Of a stretch of DNA of 64,000 nt, positions 54,431 through 61,740 are shown in pieces. Origin of the DNA: Comamonas sp. (GTDB taxonomy: Bacteria > Pseudomonadota > Gammaproteobacteria > Burkholderiales > Burkholderiaceae_C); NCBI RefSeq assembly GCF_009360615.1, contig NZ_SPEY01000071.1:39673-103672 (forward strand). The letters run 5' to 3'. A model generated the notes under the pieces. It ran no database searches. It saw only the letters and a list, made by a program, of their open reading frames with translations, and was not told the DNA's origin. Position 1 is the first letter of the stretch. The number at the start of each line of letters is the position of its first letter. A program made the translations under genes and the position numbers.

Positions 54431-55327
54431 ATGCCCCAACTCTCTGACGACACCTTGCTGACCGCCGGTCTGCGCAGCTTTCGCCTGGACCTGGCCGACC
54501 ATATCGCCCATCTGGTGCTCAACCGCCCCGATGACTTCAACACCCTCAATCCCAGGTTCTGGCAGGAGCTGGATCTGGTGCTGGACACACTGCATCGCAG
54601 CGGCCAGTCGCGTGCGCTGGTCATCAGCAGCACGGGCAAGCATTTTTGTGCCGGCATGGCACTCGAGACCTTTGCCGACCCCGACTTTGCACCCAACGAC
54701 CGCACGCCCGAAGGACGCGCCGCCATCATCGACACCCTGGCCCAGCTGCAGTCCACCTTCAACAAGATCGAAGCCCTGCGCATGCCCGTGATCTGCGCCA
54801 TCCAGGGCGCCTGCGTGGGTGGCGGACTGGATCTGGTGGCCACGGCCTGCATACGCTATGCCAGCGCCGAGGCCTTTTTCTGCGTCCAGGAGATCAATAT
54901 CGGCATGACCGCCGACCTGGGCAGCCTGCAGCGTCTGCCCAAGCTGATGCCGCTGGGCATCGTCAAGGAGCTGGCCTATACCGGCCGTCGCATGACAGCG
55001 CAGGAGGCCGCCAGCCACGGCCTGGTCAACGCCGTCTACGACACCCCCCAAGCTGCCGTCACCGCGGCTCTCGCCTGCGCGCACGAAATTGCGGCCAAGC
55101 CGCCCGTGGCCATCTGGGGCAGCAAGCAGGTGATCGATTACGCGCGCGACCACAGCGTCAGCGACTCGCTGCAGCAAATGGGCTGGGTGCAGAGCGGCAT
55201 CTGGAGCAACCGCCATGTCATGGAGGCCGTGAGCGCCATGCAGGCCAAACGCGCCGGCGATTTCCCGCCGCTGGAGCCGCTGCAGGCGTTTGCACCCACG
55301 CTGGCACAGCCGGGCAAGCATTCCTGA
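54431..55327 (+). CDS. Crotonase-family delta3,5-delta2,4-dienoyl-CoA isomerase-like enzyme
   Basis: A 298-residue enoyl-CoA hydratase/isomerase-fold protein. Oxyanion-hole segments are SSTGKHFCAGMAL and IQGACVGGGLDLVATACIRYA. Instead of the two Glu of a hydratase it has the acids of dienoyl-CoA isomerase: VQEINIGMTADLGSLQRLPK, with Glu and Asp at the positions of rat ECH1, and Asp in GGGLDL. It should shift double bonds during oxidation of unsaturated fatty acids. The start at 54431 (MPQLSDDTLL) is a best guess; upstream is not family-like. It stands between a chemoreceptor and a PLP dehydratase gene, without an evident operon. Confidence 0.88.
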   Translation: MPQLSDDTLLTAGLRSFRLDLADHIAHLVLNRPDDFNTLNPRFWQELDLVLDTLHRSGQSRALVISSTGKHFCAGMALETFADPDFAPNDRTPEGRAAIIDTLAQLQSTFNKIEALRMPVICAIQGACVGGGLDLVATACIRYASAEAFFCVQEINIGMTADLGSLQRLPKLMPLGIVKELAYTGRRMTAQEAASHGLVNAVYDTPQAAVTAALACAHEIAAKPPVAIWGSKQVIDYARDHSVSDSLQQMGWVQSGIWSNRHVMEAVSAMQAKRAGDFPPLEPLQAFAPTLAQPGKHS

Positions 55328-55509
55328 TTGCATGGCTGCCCGCCCTTGCCAAGCAGGGGCTGCCCGGCTTGTCCACGCATATTCTTCGGACTGCTGGATG
55401 GCCCGCTGCAGGCCATCGACGCCATGGCATGCAGCAACGCGGCAGTTCGGCTTGAAGTGGCCCACGCCCCGCTATCATGGATCCGGTCACCACCTTCACC
55501 AGTCCTGCC

Positions 55510-56484
55510 ATGAGCACAAACACCGCCCCCCTGCCCACCTATGACGACGTCGTGGCCGCCGCCCAGCGCCTGCAGGGCGTAGCCCACCGCACGCCGGTGC
55601 TGACCAGCCGCACCATGGACGAGCAGCTGGGCGCACGCCTGTTCTTCAAATGCGAGAACCTGCAGCGCATCGGAGCCTTCAAGTTTCGCGGCGCCTACAA
55701 CGCCCTGGCCCAGTTCACGCCCGAGCAGCGCAAGGGAGGCGCACTGGCCTTTTCCTCCGGCAACCATGCGCAGGCCATTGCCCAGGCAGCCCAACTGCTG
55801 GACATGCCGGCCCTGATCGTCATGCCCGAGGATGCTCCTGCCTCCAAGATGGCAGCCACGCGCGGCTATGGTGCCCAGGTCGTCACCTACAACCGTTTTA
55901 CCGAGGACCGCGAAGCCATTGCCGACAAGCTCGCGACCGAGCGTGGCATGACACTGATCCCTCCTTACAACCACCGCGACGTGATCGCCGGCCAGGGCAC
56001 GGCGGCCAAGGAATTGCTCGAAGATGTGCCGGACCTGGACTATCTGTTTGTCTGCCTGGGCGGCGGGGGCCTGCTCTCGGGCAGTCTGCTGGCTGCCAAC
56101 GCCCTGGCTCCACAATGCAAGGTGATCGGCGTCGAGCCCGAAGCCGGCAACGATGTGCAGCAGTCGCTGCGTGCCGGCCATATCGTCAGGATCGCCACCC
56201 CGCGCACCATTGCGGACGGCGCCCAGACCCAGGCAGCGGGCGATCTGACCTTTGCCGTCATCCAGCAGCGCGTCAACGAAGTGCTGACCGTCAACGACGA
56301 GCAACTGGTGGACGCCATGCGCTTTTACGCCGAGCGCATGAAGATCGTGGTCGAACCCACGGGCGCACTCTCGCTGGCAGCCGCCATCAACGGCGGCCTG
56401 CCGCTCAAGGGCCGGCGCGTAGGCATCCTGATCAGTGGCGGCAATGTGGATTTAGAGCGTTTTGCCAGCCTGCTGTCGGAGTGA
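55510..56484 (+). CDS. Serine/threonine dehydratase family PLP enzyme
   Basis: A 324-residue fold-type II PLP enzyme. The PLP Lys58 is in RIGAFKFRGAYNAL, the substrate loop is AFSSGNHAQAIAQAAQ, the phosphate loop is CLGGGGLLSGSL and the C-terminal PLP-N1 contact is LISGGNVDL. There is no ACT domain, so it is the short threo-3-hydroxyaspartate dehydratase / serine racemase / catabolic threonine deaminase type rather than biosynthetic IlvA. The start at 55510 (MSTNTAPLPTYDD) is preferred over 55477. Upstream is a 180-base gap with nothing recognised. Confidence 0.9.
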   Translation: MSTNTAPLPTYDDVVAAAQRLQGVAHRTPVLTSRTMDEQLGARLFFKCENLQRIGAFKFRGAYNALAQFTPEQRKGGALAFSSGNHAQAIAQAAQLLDMPALIVMPEDAPASKMAATRGYGAQVVTYNRFTEDREAIADKLATERGMTLIPPYNHRDVIAGQGTAAKELLEDVPDLDYLFVCLGGGGLLSGSLLAANALAPQCKVIGVEPEAGNDVQQSLRAGHIVRIATPRTIADGAQTQAAGDLTFAVIQQRVNEVLTVNDEQLVDAMRFYAERMKIVVEPTGALSLAAAINGGLPLKGRRVGILISGGNVDLERFASLLSE

Positions 56485-56594
56485 CAGCGAAAATAGCGTC
56501 CGTTGCGGCCCGGCCCGCATCCGCCTGATCCGTTTTTGCAAGCACGAGTCCGCAACAAGCGGGCCTGCCTGCGTTCACCACAAAGACCAAGAAC

Positions 56595-57227
56595 ATGAGC
56601 ACTTTGCATTTGATCGACCACCCTCTGGTCCAGCACAAACTGACGCTGATGCGCCGCAAGGAAGCCAGCACCAACAGCTTTCGCCGCATGCTGGGCGAGC
56701 TGTCCACATTGATGGCCTATGAGCTGACGCGCGACTTCCCGTTGCAGGACATCGAAATCGAAACGCCCATGGAAAAAATGACAGGCAGGGTCATCGACGG
56801 CAAGAAGCTGGCACTGGTCTCCATCCTGCGCGCAGGCAACGGTTTCCTGGACGGCATGCTCAACGTGGTTCCCGGCGCACGTATCGGCCACATCGGCCTG
56901 TACCGCGACCCCGAGACGCTCAAGCCCGTCGAGTACTACTACAAGATGCCCGAAAACATGTGCGAGCGTGACGTGATCGTCGTTGACCCCATGCTGGCCA
57001 CCGGCAACTCGGCCGTGGCCGCAGTGCAGCAGCTCAAGGACAAAAGCGCGCCCAAGTCCATCAAGTTCATGTGCCTGCTGGCCGCCCCCGAAGGCGTGAA
57101 GACCATGCAGGCCGCCCATCCCGACGTGGACATCTATACCGCTGCCGTGGACCGCGAACTCAATGACCATGGCTATATTCTGCCCGGTCTGGGCGATGCC
57201 GGCGACCGTATCTTCGGCACCAAGTAA
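56595..57227 (+). CDS. upp: Uracil phosphoribosyltransferase
   Basis: A 210-residue UPRT that converts uracil and PRPP to UMP. It has the N-terminal [36 protein letters not shown], the PRPP-binding [17 protein letters not shown] and the uracil-binding C-terminus [25 protein letters not shown]. It stands alone, followed by a strong terminator. The NCS1 permease at 42508 could feed it if that carries uracil, but the genes are not linked. Confidence 0.97.
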   Translation: MSTLHLIDHPLVQHKLTLMRRKEASTNSFRRMLGELSTLMAYELTRDFPLQDIEIETPMEKMTGRVIDGKKLALVSILRAGNGFLDGMLNVVPGARIGHIGLYRDPETLKPVEYYYKMPENMCERDVIVVDPMLATGNSAVAAVQQLKDKSAPKSIKFMCLLAAPEGVKTMQAAHPDVDIYTAAVDRELNDHGYILPGLGDAGDRIFGTK

Positions 57228-57246
57228 ACAGCTACAGCGCCCTTTG

Positions 57247-57284
57247 AAAAGGCCCCTGCAGTTGCCTGACTGCCGGGGCCTTTT
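57247..57284. terminator. Bidirectional terminator after upp
   Basis: AAAAGGCCCC pairs with GGGGCCTTTT (one C insertion at the loop side), with A- and T-runs at the ends, between upp and the convergent TPR-like gene. Confidence 0.85.
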
Positions 57285-57314
57285 CTTGGTCCGAAGTCCG
57301 CTCCGAGGCTCGGT

Positions 57315-58412
57315 CTAGCGCAGCGCCATGTTGTTGAGCTTGTCCAGCCGCACGGGCCAGCTGCCCTGCCGGGCCGACTGCAGCAGGATTCGCGTCCAGG
57401 CAATCCAGGCATCCCATTGCACGCGCTTGTCCCAGGCATTGCCCCAGGTGCAAAAACACTGCAGCGCACTCTCGGCAGCCACAGCGGCATCGGCGTTGCG
57501 GTCCGCGCTCAGGTACAGCTGGGCCAGCACCATCTGCGGCTCGCCCACCCAGGGGTTGAGGGCCACGGCCTGCTCCAGCGTGGCGATGGCGGCATCCAGA
57601 TCGACCAGCGGCTGATCGAGCTGGATCACCGACCAGTACAGCGCCACGGCCGCAGCCTCGTTGCCCGCGCTCAGCAGCTGACTGCAGTTCGCAAACACCG
57701 GCGGCAGCGGCAGCTGGGTCTTGAGCACAGGATGCTGCAGCGCCCGGCCCAGGCCGCTGATCTGGCTGAGCATGCGGCTGCTGGGGCGCATGGGGCCGGG
57801 CCACAGCGACGCCGCCCAGTGCACGGCCTGCTGACGGCTGTGGTCCACGGCCGGGAAGCGCGAATAGATGTCTTCCTGCCAGCTGAACCACTGCTCCATG
57901 CTGTCGGCCATGCTGACAATCGCGAACACAGCCACTTCATAGGCGGTGAGCCTGATGGTCTCGCGCGGCTCGGGGCCGTTGCGCTCGATCTGCAGGCTGC
58001 CGTCGGCTCCGAGCTCGCCCGCCAGCAGCCTTTGCACGAACTGGGTACGGCTCATGGTGCAGAACAGATAGACCAGATGCTCGGCCTGCTCCCCGACCAG
58101 GCGCTTGAGCTGCTCGCGCTCATTGCCGGCATCGAACTTGACCAGATCGACAAAGGCATTGCCGTAGACACTGTGCAGCAGACCCAGCTGGCGCACCTCC
58201 CTGGGTTGCTGCCACAGCGCCAGAGAGCGCGCCACGCCTGCCAGATGGTGGCGAAAAGTGCCGGCCTTGTGCCAATCCTGGCCCACGCCGCGCTCCAGCA
58301 CCACGGGCAGCAGCGGCGCCAGATCGGCATCACGGCTCAGCCATTCCTCGTCCAGCAAGGTCTTGGCGCGCTCGAACAGCGCCGCATCCAGTTGATTCCA
58401 GGGCTGCTTCAT
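57315..58412 (-). CDS. HD-like (DUF6817-type) domain protein with TPR-like C-terminus
   Basis: A 365-residue cytoplasmic protein. Residues about 30-180 contain an HD-like pattern (HKAGTFRHHLAGVARSL, LGLLHSVYGNAFVD and LRLTAYEVAVFAI-like VYLF...ISMADSMEQWFSW) similar to DUF6817. From about 250 on the chain reads as helical repeats (NEAAAVALYWSVIQLDQPLVDLDAAIATLEQAVALNPWVGEPQMVLAQLYLSADRNADAA), i.e. TPR-like. No catalytic assignment is safe. The start at 58412 (MKQPWNQL) is preferred over one 48 bases upstream. It follows metQ by only 4 bases, so the two are co-transcribed. Confidence 0.72.
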   Translation of the reverse strand: MKQPWNQLDAALFERAKTLLDEEWLSRDADLAPLLPVVLERGVGQDWHKAGTFRHHLAGVARSLALWQQPREVRQLGLLHSVYGNAFVDLVKFDAGNEREQLKRLVGEQAEHLVYLFCTMSRTQFVQRLLAGELGADGSLQIERNGPEPRETIRLTAYEVAVFAIVSMADSMEQWFSWQEDIYSRFPAVDHSRQQAVHWAASLWPGPMRPSSRMLSQISGLGRALQHPVLKTQLPLPPVFANCSQLLSAGNEAAAVALYWSVIQLDQPLVDLDAAIATLEQAVALNPWVGEPQMVLAQLYLSADRNADAAVAAESALQCFCTWGNAWDKRVQWDAWIAWTRILLQSARQGSWPVRLDKLNNMALR

Positions 58413-58416
58413 GCGC

Positions 58417-59217
58417 TCACCATGCGGTTGTGTAAGCACCCTTGAAGGTCTTTTCCACAAAGGCCTTGACCTCGGGTGACTGGTAGGCCTTCACAAACGC
58501 CTGCAGGCCTTTGCTGTTTTCATGGCCGGCACGCGTGACGATGAGCACGGTCACATAAGGCGTGTTCACATCTTCGAGTGCCAGCGAATCGCCCTGGGGA
58601 GACAGGCCGGCTGCCACGGCGTAGCTGCTGTTGACGGCAGCGGCATCCAGATCATCGAGGGCGCGGGCCAGCTGGGCGGCTTCGAGCTCGACAAACCGGA
58701 GCTTTCTGGGGTTGGCCGTGATGTCCAGCACCGAGGCGCGGGCGCCTGCCTCCGCCCTCAGCGTGATCAGGCCCTGCTTGGCCAGCACCATCAGGGCGCG
58801 CGAGCCATTGGTGGGATCGTTGGGAATGCCCACACGCGCGCCGCTCTTGAGATCGGCCAGCTTCCTGATCTTCCTGGAGTACACGCCCATTTGCTGGTTC
58901 ACGGCCTTGGCCACGGGCACCAGCTTGTAGCCGCGATCCTTGTTCTGGGCATCCAGGAAAGGCTGGTGCTGGTAGATGTTGGCGTCGAGGTCGCCCGCGG
59001 ACAGCGCGGCATTGGGCTGGATGAAATCACCAAACTCCACCAGCCTGACCTTCAGCCCCTGTCTGGCCGCAACCTGCCTGGCCACTTCGGCAATCTGGGC
59101 GTGGGGGCCCGCCGTCACGCCAACGGTCACGGCCAGATCCTGGGCCTGCGCCAGCCACGCGGCAGGGGCCAAGGCGGCAACCGCCAGGGCTTTTACGAGA
59201 GAACGCTTGTGCACCAT
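58417..59217 (-). CDS. metQ: MetQ/NlpA-family substrate-binding lipoprotein-like protein
   Basis: A 266-residue periplasmic binding protein of the MetQ family. A signal peptide ends near WLAQAQ (no lipobox Cys visible, so probably a free periplasmic protein rather than a lipoprotein). Family segments are VTVGVTAGPHAQIAEVARQVAA, VEFGDFIQPNAALSAGDLDANIYQHQPFL, RVGIPNDPTNGSRALMVLAKQGLI and the DLDAAAVNSSYAVAAGL binding motif. It would bind methionine or a related amino acid, but the ATPase (metN) and permease (metI) are absent nearby. The start at 59217 (MVHKRSLVK) is preferred over a GTG 6 bases earlier. Confidence 0.85.
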   Translation of the reverse strand: MVHKRSLVKALAVAALAPAAWLAQAQDLAVTVGVTAGPHAQIAEVARQVAARQGLKVRLVEFGDFIQPNAALSAGDLDANIYQHQPFLDAQNKDRGYKLVPVAKAVNQQMGVYSRKIRKLADLKSGARVGIPNDPTNGSRALMVLAKQGLITLRAEAGARASVLDITANPRKLRFVELEAAQLARALDDLDAAAVNSSYAVAAGLSPQGDSLALEDVNTPYVTVLIVTRAGHENSKGLQAFVKAYQSPEVKAFVEKTFKGAYTTAW

Positions 59218-59458
59218 GGGCACCTTTCAAGACAAATCCGGGAAACAGCGGCCCGCCGGGCATGTGCACGCCCAGGGACAGCGGCTGGAAACTTACCGCA
59301 TAAATCCGGCCGCGGCGGCCCCGTCGGGGCCCGCTACCATCACAAAGCGGGATGGCTGGCAGCGCAGCTCGGGAAACATCGATCGGAAACGGCGCAAGCA
59401 TGCGCTCGCACATCGAGAAAAGCGATCAGGCCGGCAAGACCTCAGGCGCAAGGCACGC

Positions 59459-59490
59459 TTGACATTGAACTGCACTTCAAGCTTAAGTTG
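59459..59490 (+). promoter_or_regulatory. MerR-type promoter of the DJ-1-like gene
   Basis: TTGACA (59459-59464), a long 19-base spacer and TTAAGT (59484-59489), with CTTCAAGCTTA starting 16 bases after the -35. The same TTGAC-N11-CTTCAAGCTTA arrangement occurs before the epimerase gene at 60658. A long spacer containing the operator is the hallmark of MerR-controlled promoters. Confidence 0.7.
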
Positions 59491-59510
59491 GGCGCCACAG
59501 GAGACACCTC

Positions 59511-60197
59511 ATGCCTTGTCGCATTCTTCACGTCGTCAGCAACGTCGCCCATTACGAAGACCCAGCCGAGCCCACCGGCCTGTGGCTGTCGGAGCTCAGC
59601 CATGCCTGGGAAGTCTTTGCCCGAAGGGGCTATGCACAGCATCTGGTCAGCCCTCGGGGTGGCCATTCGCCGCTGGAGCCGCGCTCGCTGAAATGGCCGA
59701 ACAGGGATGCGACGGCAAAGGCATGGCTGGCGGATCCCGTGCGAATGGCCCTGCTCTCCGGCACGGCCGCACCAGATACGGTGGACGCACGAGACTTTGA
59801 CGCCATTTACTTCAGTGGCGGCCATGCCGTGATGTGGGACTTTCCGTCATCGCAGGGGCTGCAGCGGATCACGCGCGATATCCACGAGCGCGGCGGCGTC
59901 GTGGCCTCGGTGTGCCACGGCTACTGCGGCCTGCTTGACACACGCCTCTCCGATGGCTCGCTGCTGGTCGCCGGACGCAGGCTGACCGGGTTTTCCTGGC
60001 TGGAGGAACGGCTGGCCGGCGTGGCCGGCAAAGTGCCGTACAACGCCGAAGCGCTGATGCGCCAGCGCGGTGCCCGGTATGAGAAAGCCCGGTTGCCCTT
60101 TGTCTCCAAGGTCGTGACAGACGGCAGGCTGGTGACGGGGCAGAACCCCCAGTCGGCCCGGGCCACTGCCCTTCAGGTGGCTCGGCTGCTGGGCTGA
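59511..60197 (+). CDS. DJ-1/PfpI (class I glutamine amidotransferase-like) protein
   Basis: A 228-residue cytoplasmic protein of the DJ-1/PfpI superfamily. The nucleophile Cys135-His136 is in GGVVASVCHGYCGLL and the acid Glu28 is in TGLWLSELSHAWE, the catalytic pattern of Hsp31/glyoxalase III-like members. The FSGGHAVMWDFP segment is typical of the ThiJ branch. It may act as a glyoxalase, deglycase or redox chaperone; which is not decidable. GGAGAC precedes the ATG. It is placed behind a MerR-type promoter, and its end overlaps the end of the convergent MerR gene by 25 bases. Confidence 0.88.
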   Translation: MPCRILHVVSNVAHYEDPAEPTGLWLSELSHAWEVFARRGYAQHLVSPRGGHSPLEPRSLKWPNRDATAKAWLADPVRMALLSGTAAPDTVDARDFDAIYFSGGHAVMWDFPSSQGLQRITRDIHERGGVVASVCHGYCGLLDTRLSDGSLLVAGRRLTGFSWLEERLAGVAGKVPYNAEALMRQRGARYEKARLPFVSKVVTDGRLVTGQNPQSARATALQVARLLG

Positions 60198-60631
60198 GCG
60201 GGTTGCACCTGCTCCTCCTCGTCCGGCCGCAGCAAGCGCATCTGCGACAGCACGCGCCGCGCATTGCCGGCGCAATCCATGTCCTCGGGCCTGGCCTCGA
60301 TCTGGGCGATCAGCTCGCTCAGTTCGGCGCGATTTCGCGTCAGCTGAGCCTGCATCCGGTCGATGCTCTGCAGCTTGCGATGCAGCGTGACCAGCAACTC
60401 GTCATGCTGCCACTGCGCGAGGTCCTCGGGCAGCAACTGGCGCAGCTCCTGCAGGCTGAAGCCGGCCCGCTGCGCCGTGGCAATCAGTCTGAGCGCCAGC
60501 ACCGACTCTTCGGGATAGCTGCGATAGCCGTTGGCCTGGCGCCGGGCGGCGCCCAGCAGACCGATGCGTTCGTAGAAACGGATGCGCGATGCGGCCAGAC
60601 CTGTGCGTCGGGAGAGTTCTCCGATCTTCAT
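60173..60631 (-). CDS. MerR-family transcriptional regulator
   Basis: A 152-residue MerR protein. The winged helix-turn-helix is in residues 1-70 (MKIGELSRRTGLAASRIRFYERIGLLGAARRQANGYRSYPEESV). A coiled-coil dimer helix follows (about 80-120), and a short C-terminal effector segment has a single Cys (MDCAGNARRV), so it is more like the organic-stress (NmlR/SoxR-like without Fe-S cluster) than the metal-binding type. The start may be ATG 60640 (three residues longer). It is divergent from the epimerase gene and convergent with the DJ-1-like gene, and both have identical operator/promoter layouts, so it most likely controls both. Confidence 0.9.
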   Translation of the reverse strand: MKIGELSRRTGLAASRIRFYERIGLLGAARRQANGYRSYPEESVLALRLIATAQRAGFSLQELRQLLPEDLAQWQHDELLVTLHRKLQSIDRMQAQLTRNRAELSELIAQIEARPEDMDCAGNARRVLSQMRLLRPDEEEQVQPAQPSSRAT

Positions 60632-60657
60632 GCCCGCCATTTTCGCCCAATCGGCGC

Positions 60658-60688
60658 TTGACCTTCAACCAAGCTTCAAGCTTACGCT
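60658..60688 (+). promoter_or_regulatory. MerR-type promoter of the epimerase gene
   Basis: TTGACC (60658-60663), a 19-base spacer and TACGCT (60683-60688), with CTTCAAGCTTA at 60674-60684, exactly 16 bases after the start of the -35, as at 59459. It lies in the gap between the divergent merR and epimerase genes and may also autoregulate merR. Confidence 0.7.
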
Positions 60689-60738
60689 TGCGCCATTCCC
60701 GGTCATCACGGCTGGCGAAGACTCTTCAAGGAGCAGGA

Positions 60739-61698
60739 ATGCAGACCATACTGGGCGCCAACGGACAGATCGCCACCGAGCTGGCGCGCGAACTCAGGCG
60801 CAACTACAGCGATGCGCTCAAGCTGGTGAGCCGCAGGCCGCGCAAGATACATGACACGGATCTGCTCGACGCCGCCGATCTGCTCGATGCCGAGCAGACT
60901 GCCAAGGCCGTTCAGGGCAGCAGCGTGGTGTATTTCACCGCAGGCCTGCCTCCCGATACGCAACTCTGGGAGCAGCAGTTTCCGACCATGCTGGACAACG
61001 CCCTGACTGCCAGCCGCGCTGCGGGAGCCCCTTTTGTCTATTTCGACAACACCTATATGTACCCGCAGAACGCGCAACGCCAGACCGAGCACATGGCATT
61101 CGCCCCCGTGGGGCGAAAGGGCCGGGTGCGCGCCGCCATGGCCGAGAGGGTGCTGTCCGAGATGGCGCGCGGGGAGATTCCCGTGCTGATCGCGCGGGCG
61201 CCCGAGTTCTACGGCCCGGCCCAGACGCAGAGCATTACCAACACTTTGGTGATCGACAGGCTCAAGGCCGGCAGGACACCGCTGGCCCCGGTACGGGACG
61301 ACCGTCTGCGCACCCTGATCTGGACGCCCGATGCCAGCCGCTCGCTGGCCCTGCTGGGCAACACGCCCGATGCTTACGGTCAGACCTGGCATCTGCCTTG
61401 CGACGATGAGCGTCCCAACTACAAGCAACTGATCGACTGGGCCAGCCAGAGCTTTGGTCGCCCTTTCCAGTCTTCCCGCCATCACCTGCTGCCCCGCTGG
61501 GCACTGAGCGCAGCGGGCCTGATCTCCAAACCCGTGGCAGAGCTGCGAGAGCTCCTGCCCCGCTATGCCCACGACAATCTGTTTGACTCCAGCAAGTTCA
61601 AGCAGGCATTTCCGGGGTTTGCCGTCACCAGCTACCGGCAGGGGCTGGCGCTGATGGCCGAAGAATTTCAGCAAAAACAGCGGCAATCCCTTACCTAG
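60739..61698 (+). CDS. NAD-dependent epimerase/dehydratase family protein
   Basis: A 319-residue extended short-chain dehydrogenase (SDR). The Rossmann motif at the very start is ILGANGQIATELAREL (the first G-x-x-G is kept, the third Gly is Ala). It continues with GSSVVYFTAGLPPDTQLWEQQFPTMLDNAL and the substrate-side APFVYFDNTYMYPQ, then IARAPEFYGP. The canonical Y-x-x-x-K is not clear, so it may be an atypical member or a nucleotide-binding reductase. AAGGAGCAGGA precedes ATG 60739. It belongs to the MerR-controlled module and probably reduces or isomerises a stress-derived metabolite (inference). Confidence 0.85.
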   Translation: MQTILGANGQIATELARELRRNYSDALKLVSRRPRKIHDTDLLDAADLLDAEQTAKAVQGSSVVYFTAGLPPDTQLWEQQFPTMLDNALTASRAAGAPFVYFDNTYMYPQNAQRQTEHMAFAPVGRKGRVRAAMAERVLSEMARGEIPVLIARAPEFYGPAQTQSITNTLVIDRLKAGRTPLAPVRDDRLRTLIWTPDASRSLALLGNTPDAYGQTWHLPCDDERPNYKQLIDWASQSFGRPFQSSRHHLLPRWALSAAGLISKPVAELRELLPRYAHDNLFDSSKFKQAFPGFAVTSYRQGLALMAEEFQQKQRQSLT

Positions 61699-61704
61699 AT
61701 TGCG

Positions 61705-61740
61705 AATGCAGCTATCAGATAAGCATTAATAGCTAAAAGG
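61705..61740. repeat. Partial copy of the palindromic intergenic repeat
   Basis: gaatgcagctatcagataagcattaatagctaaaagg, a shortened copy of the element found at 11311, 41161 and 46376, placed between two convergent genes. Confidence 0.4.
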
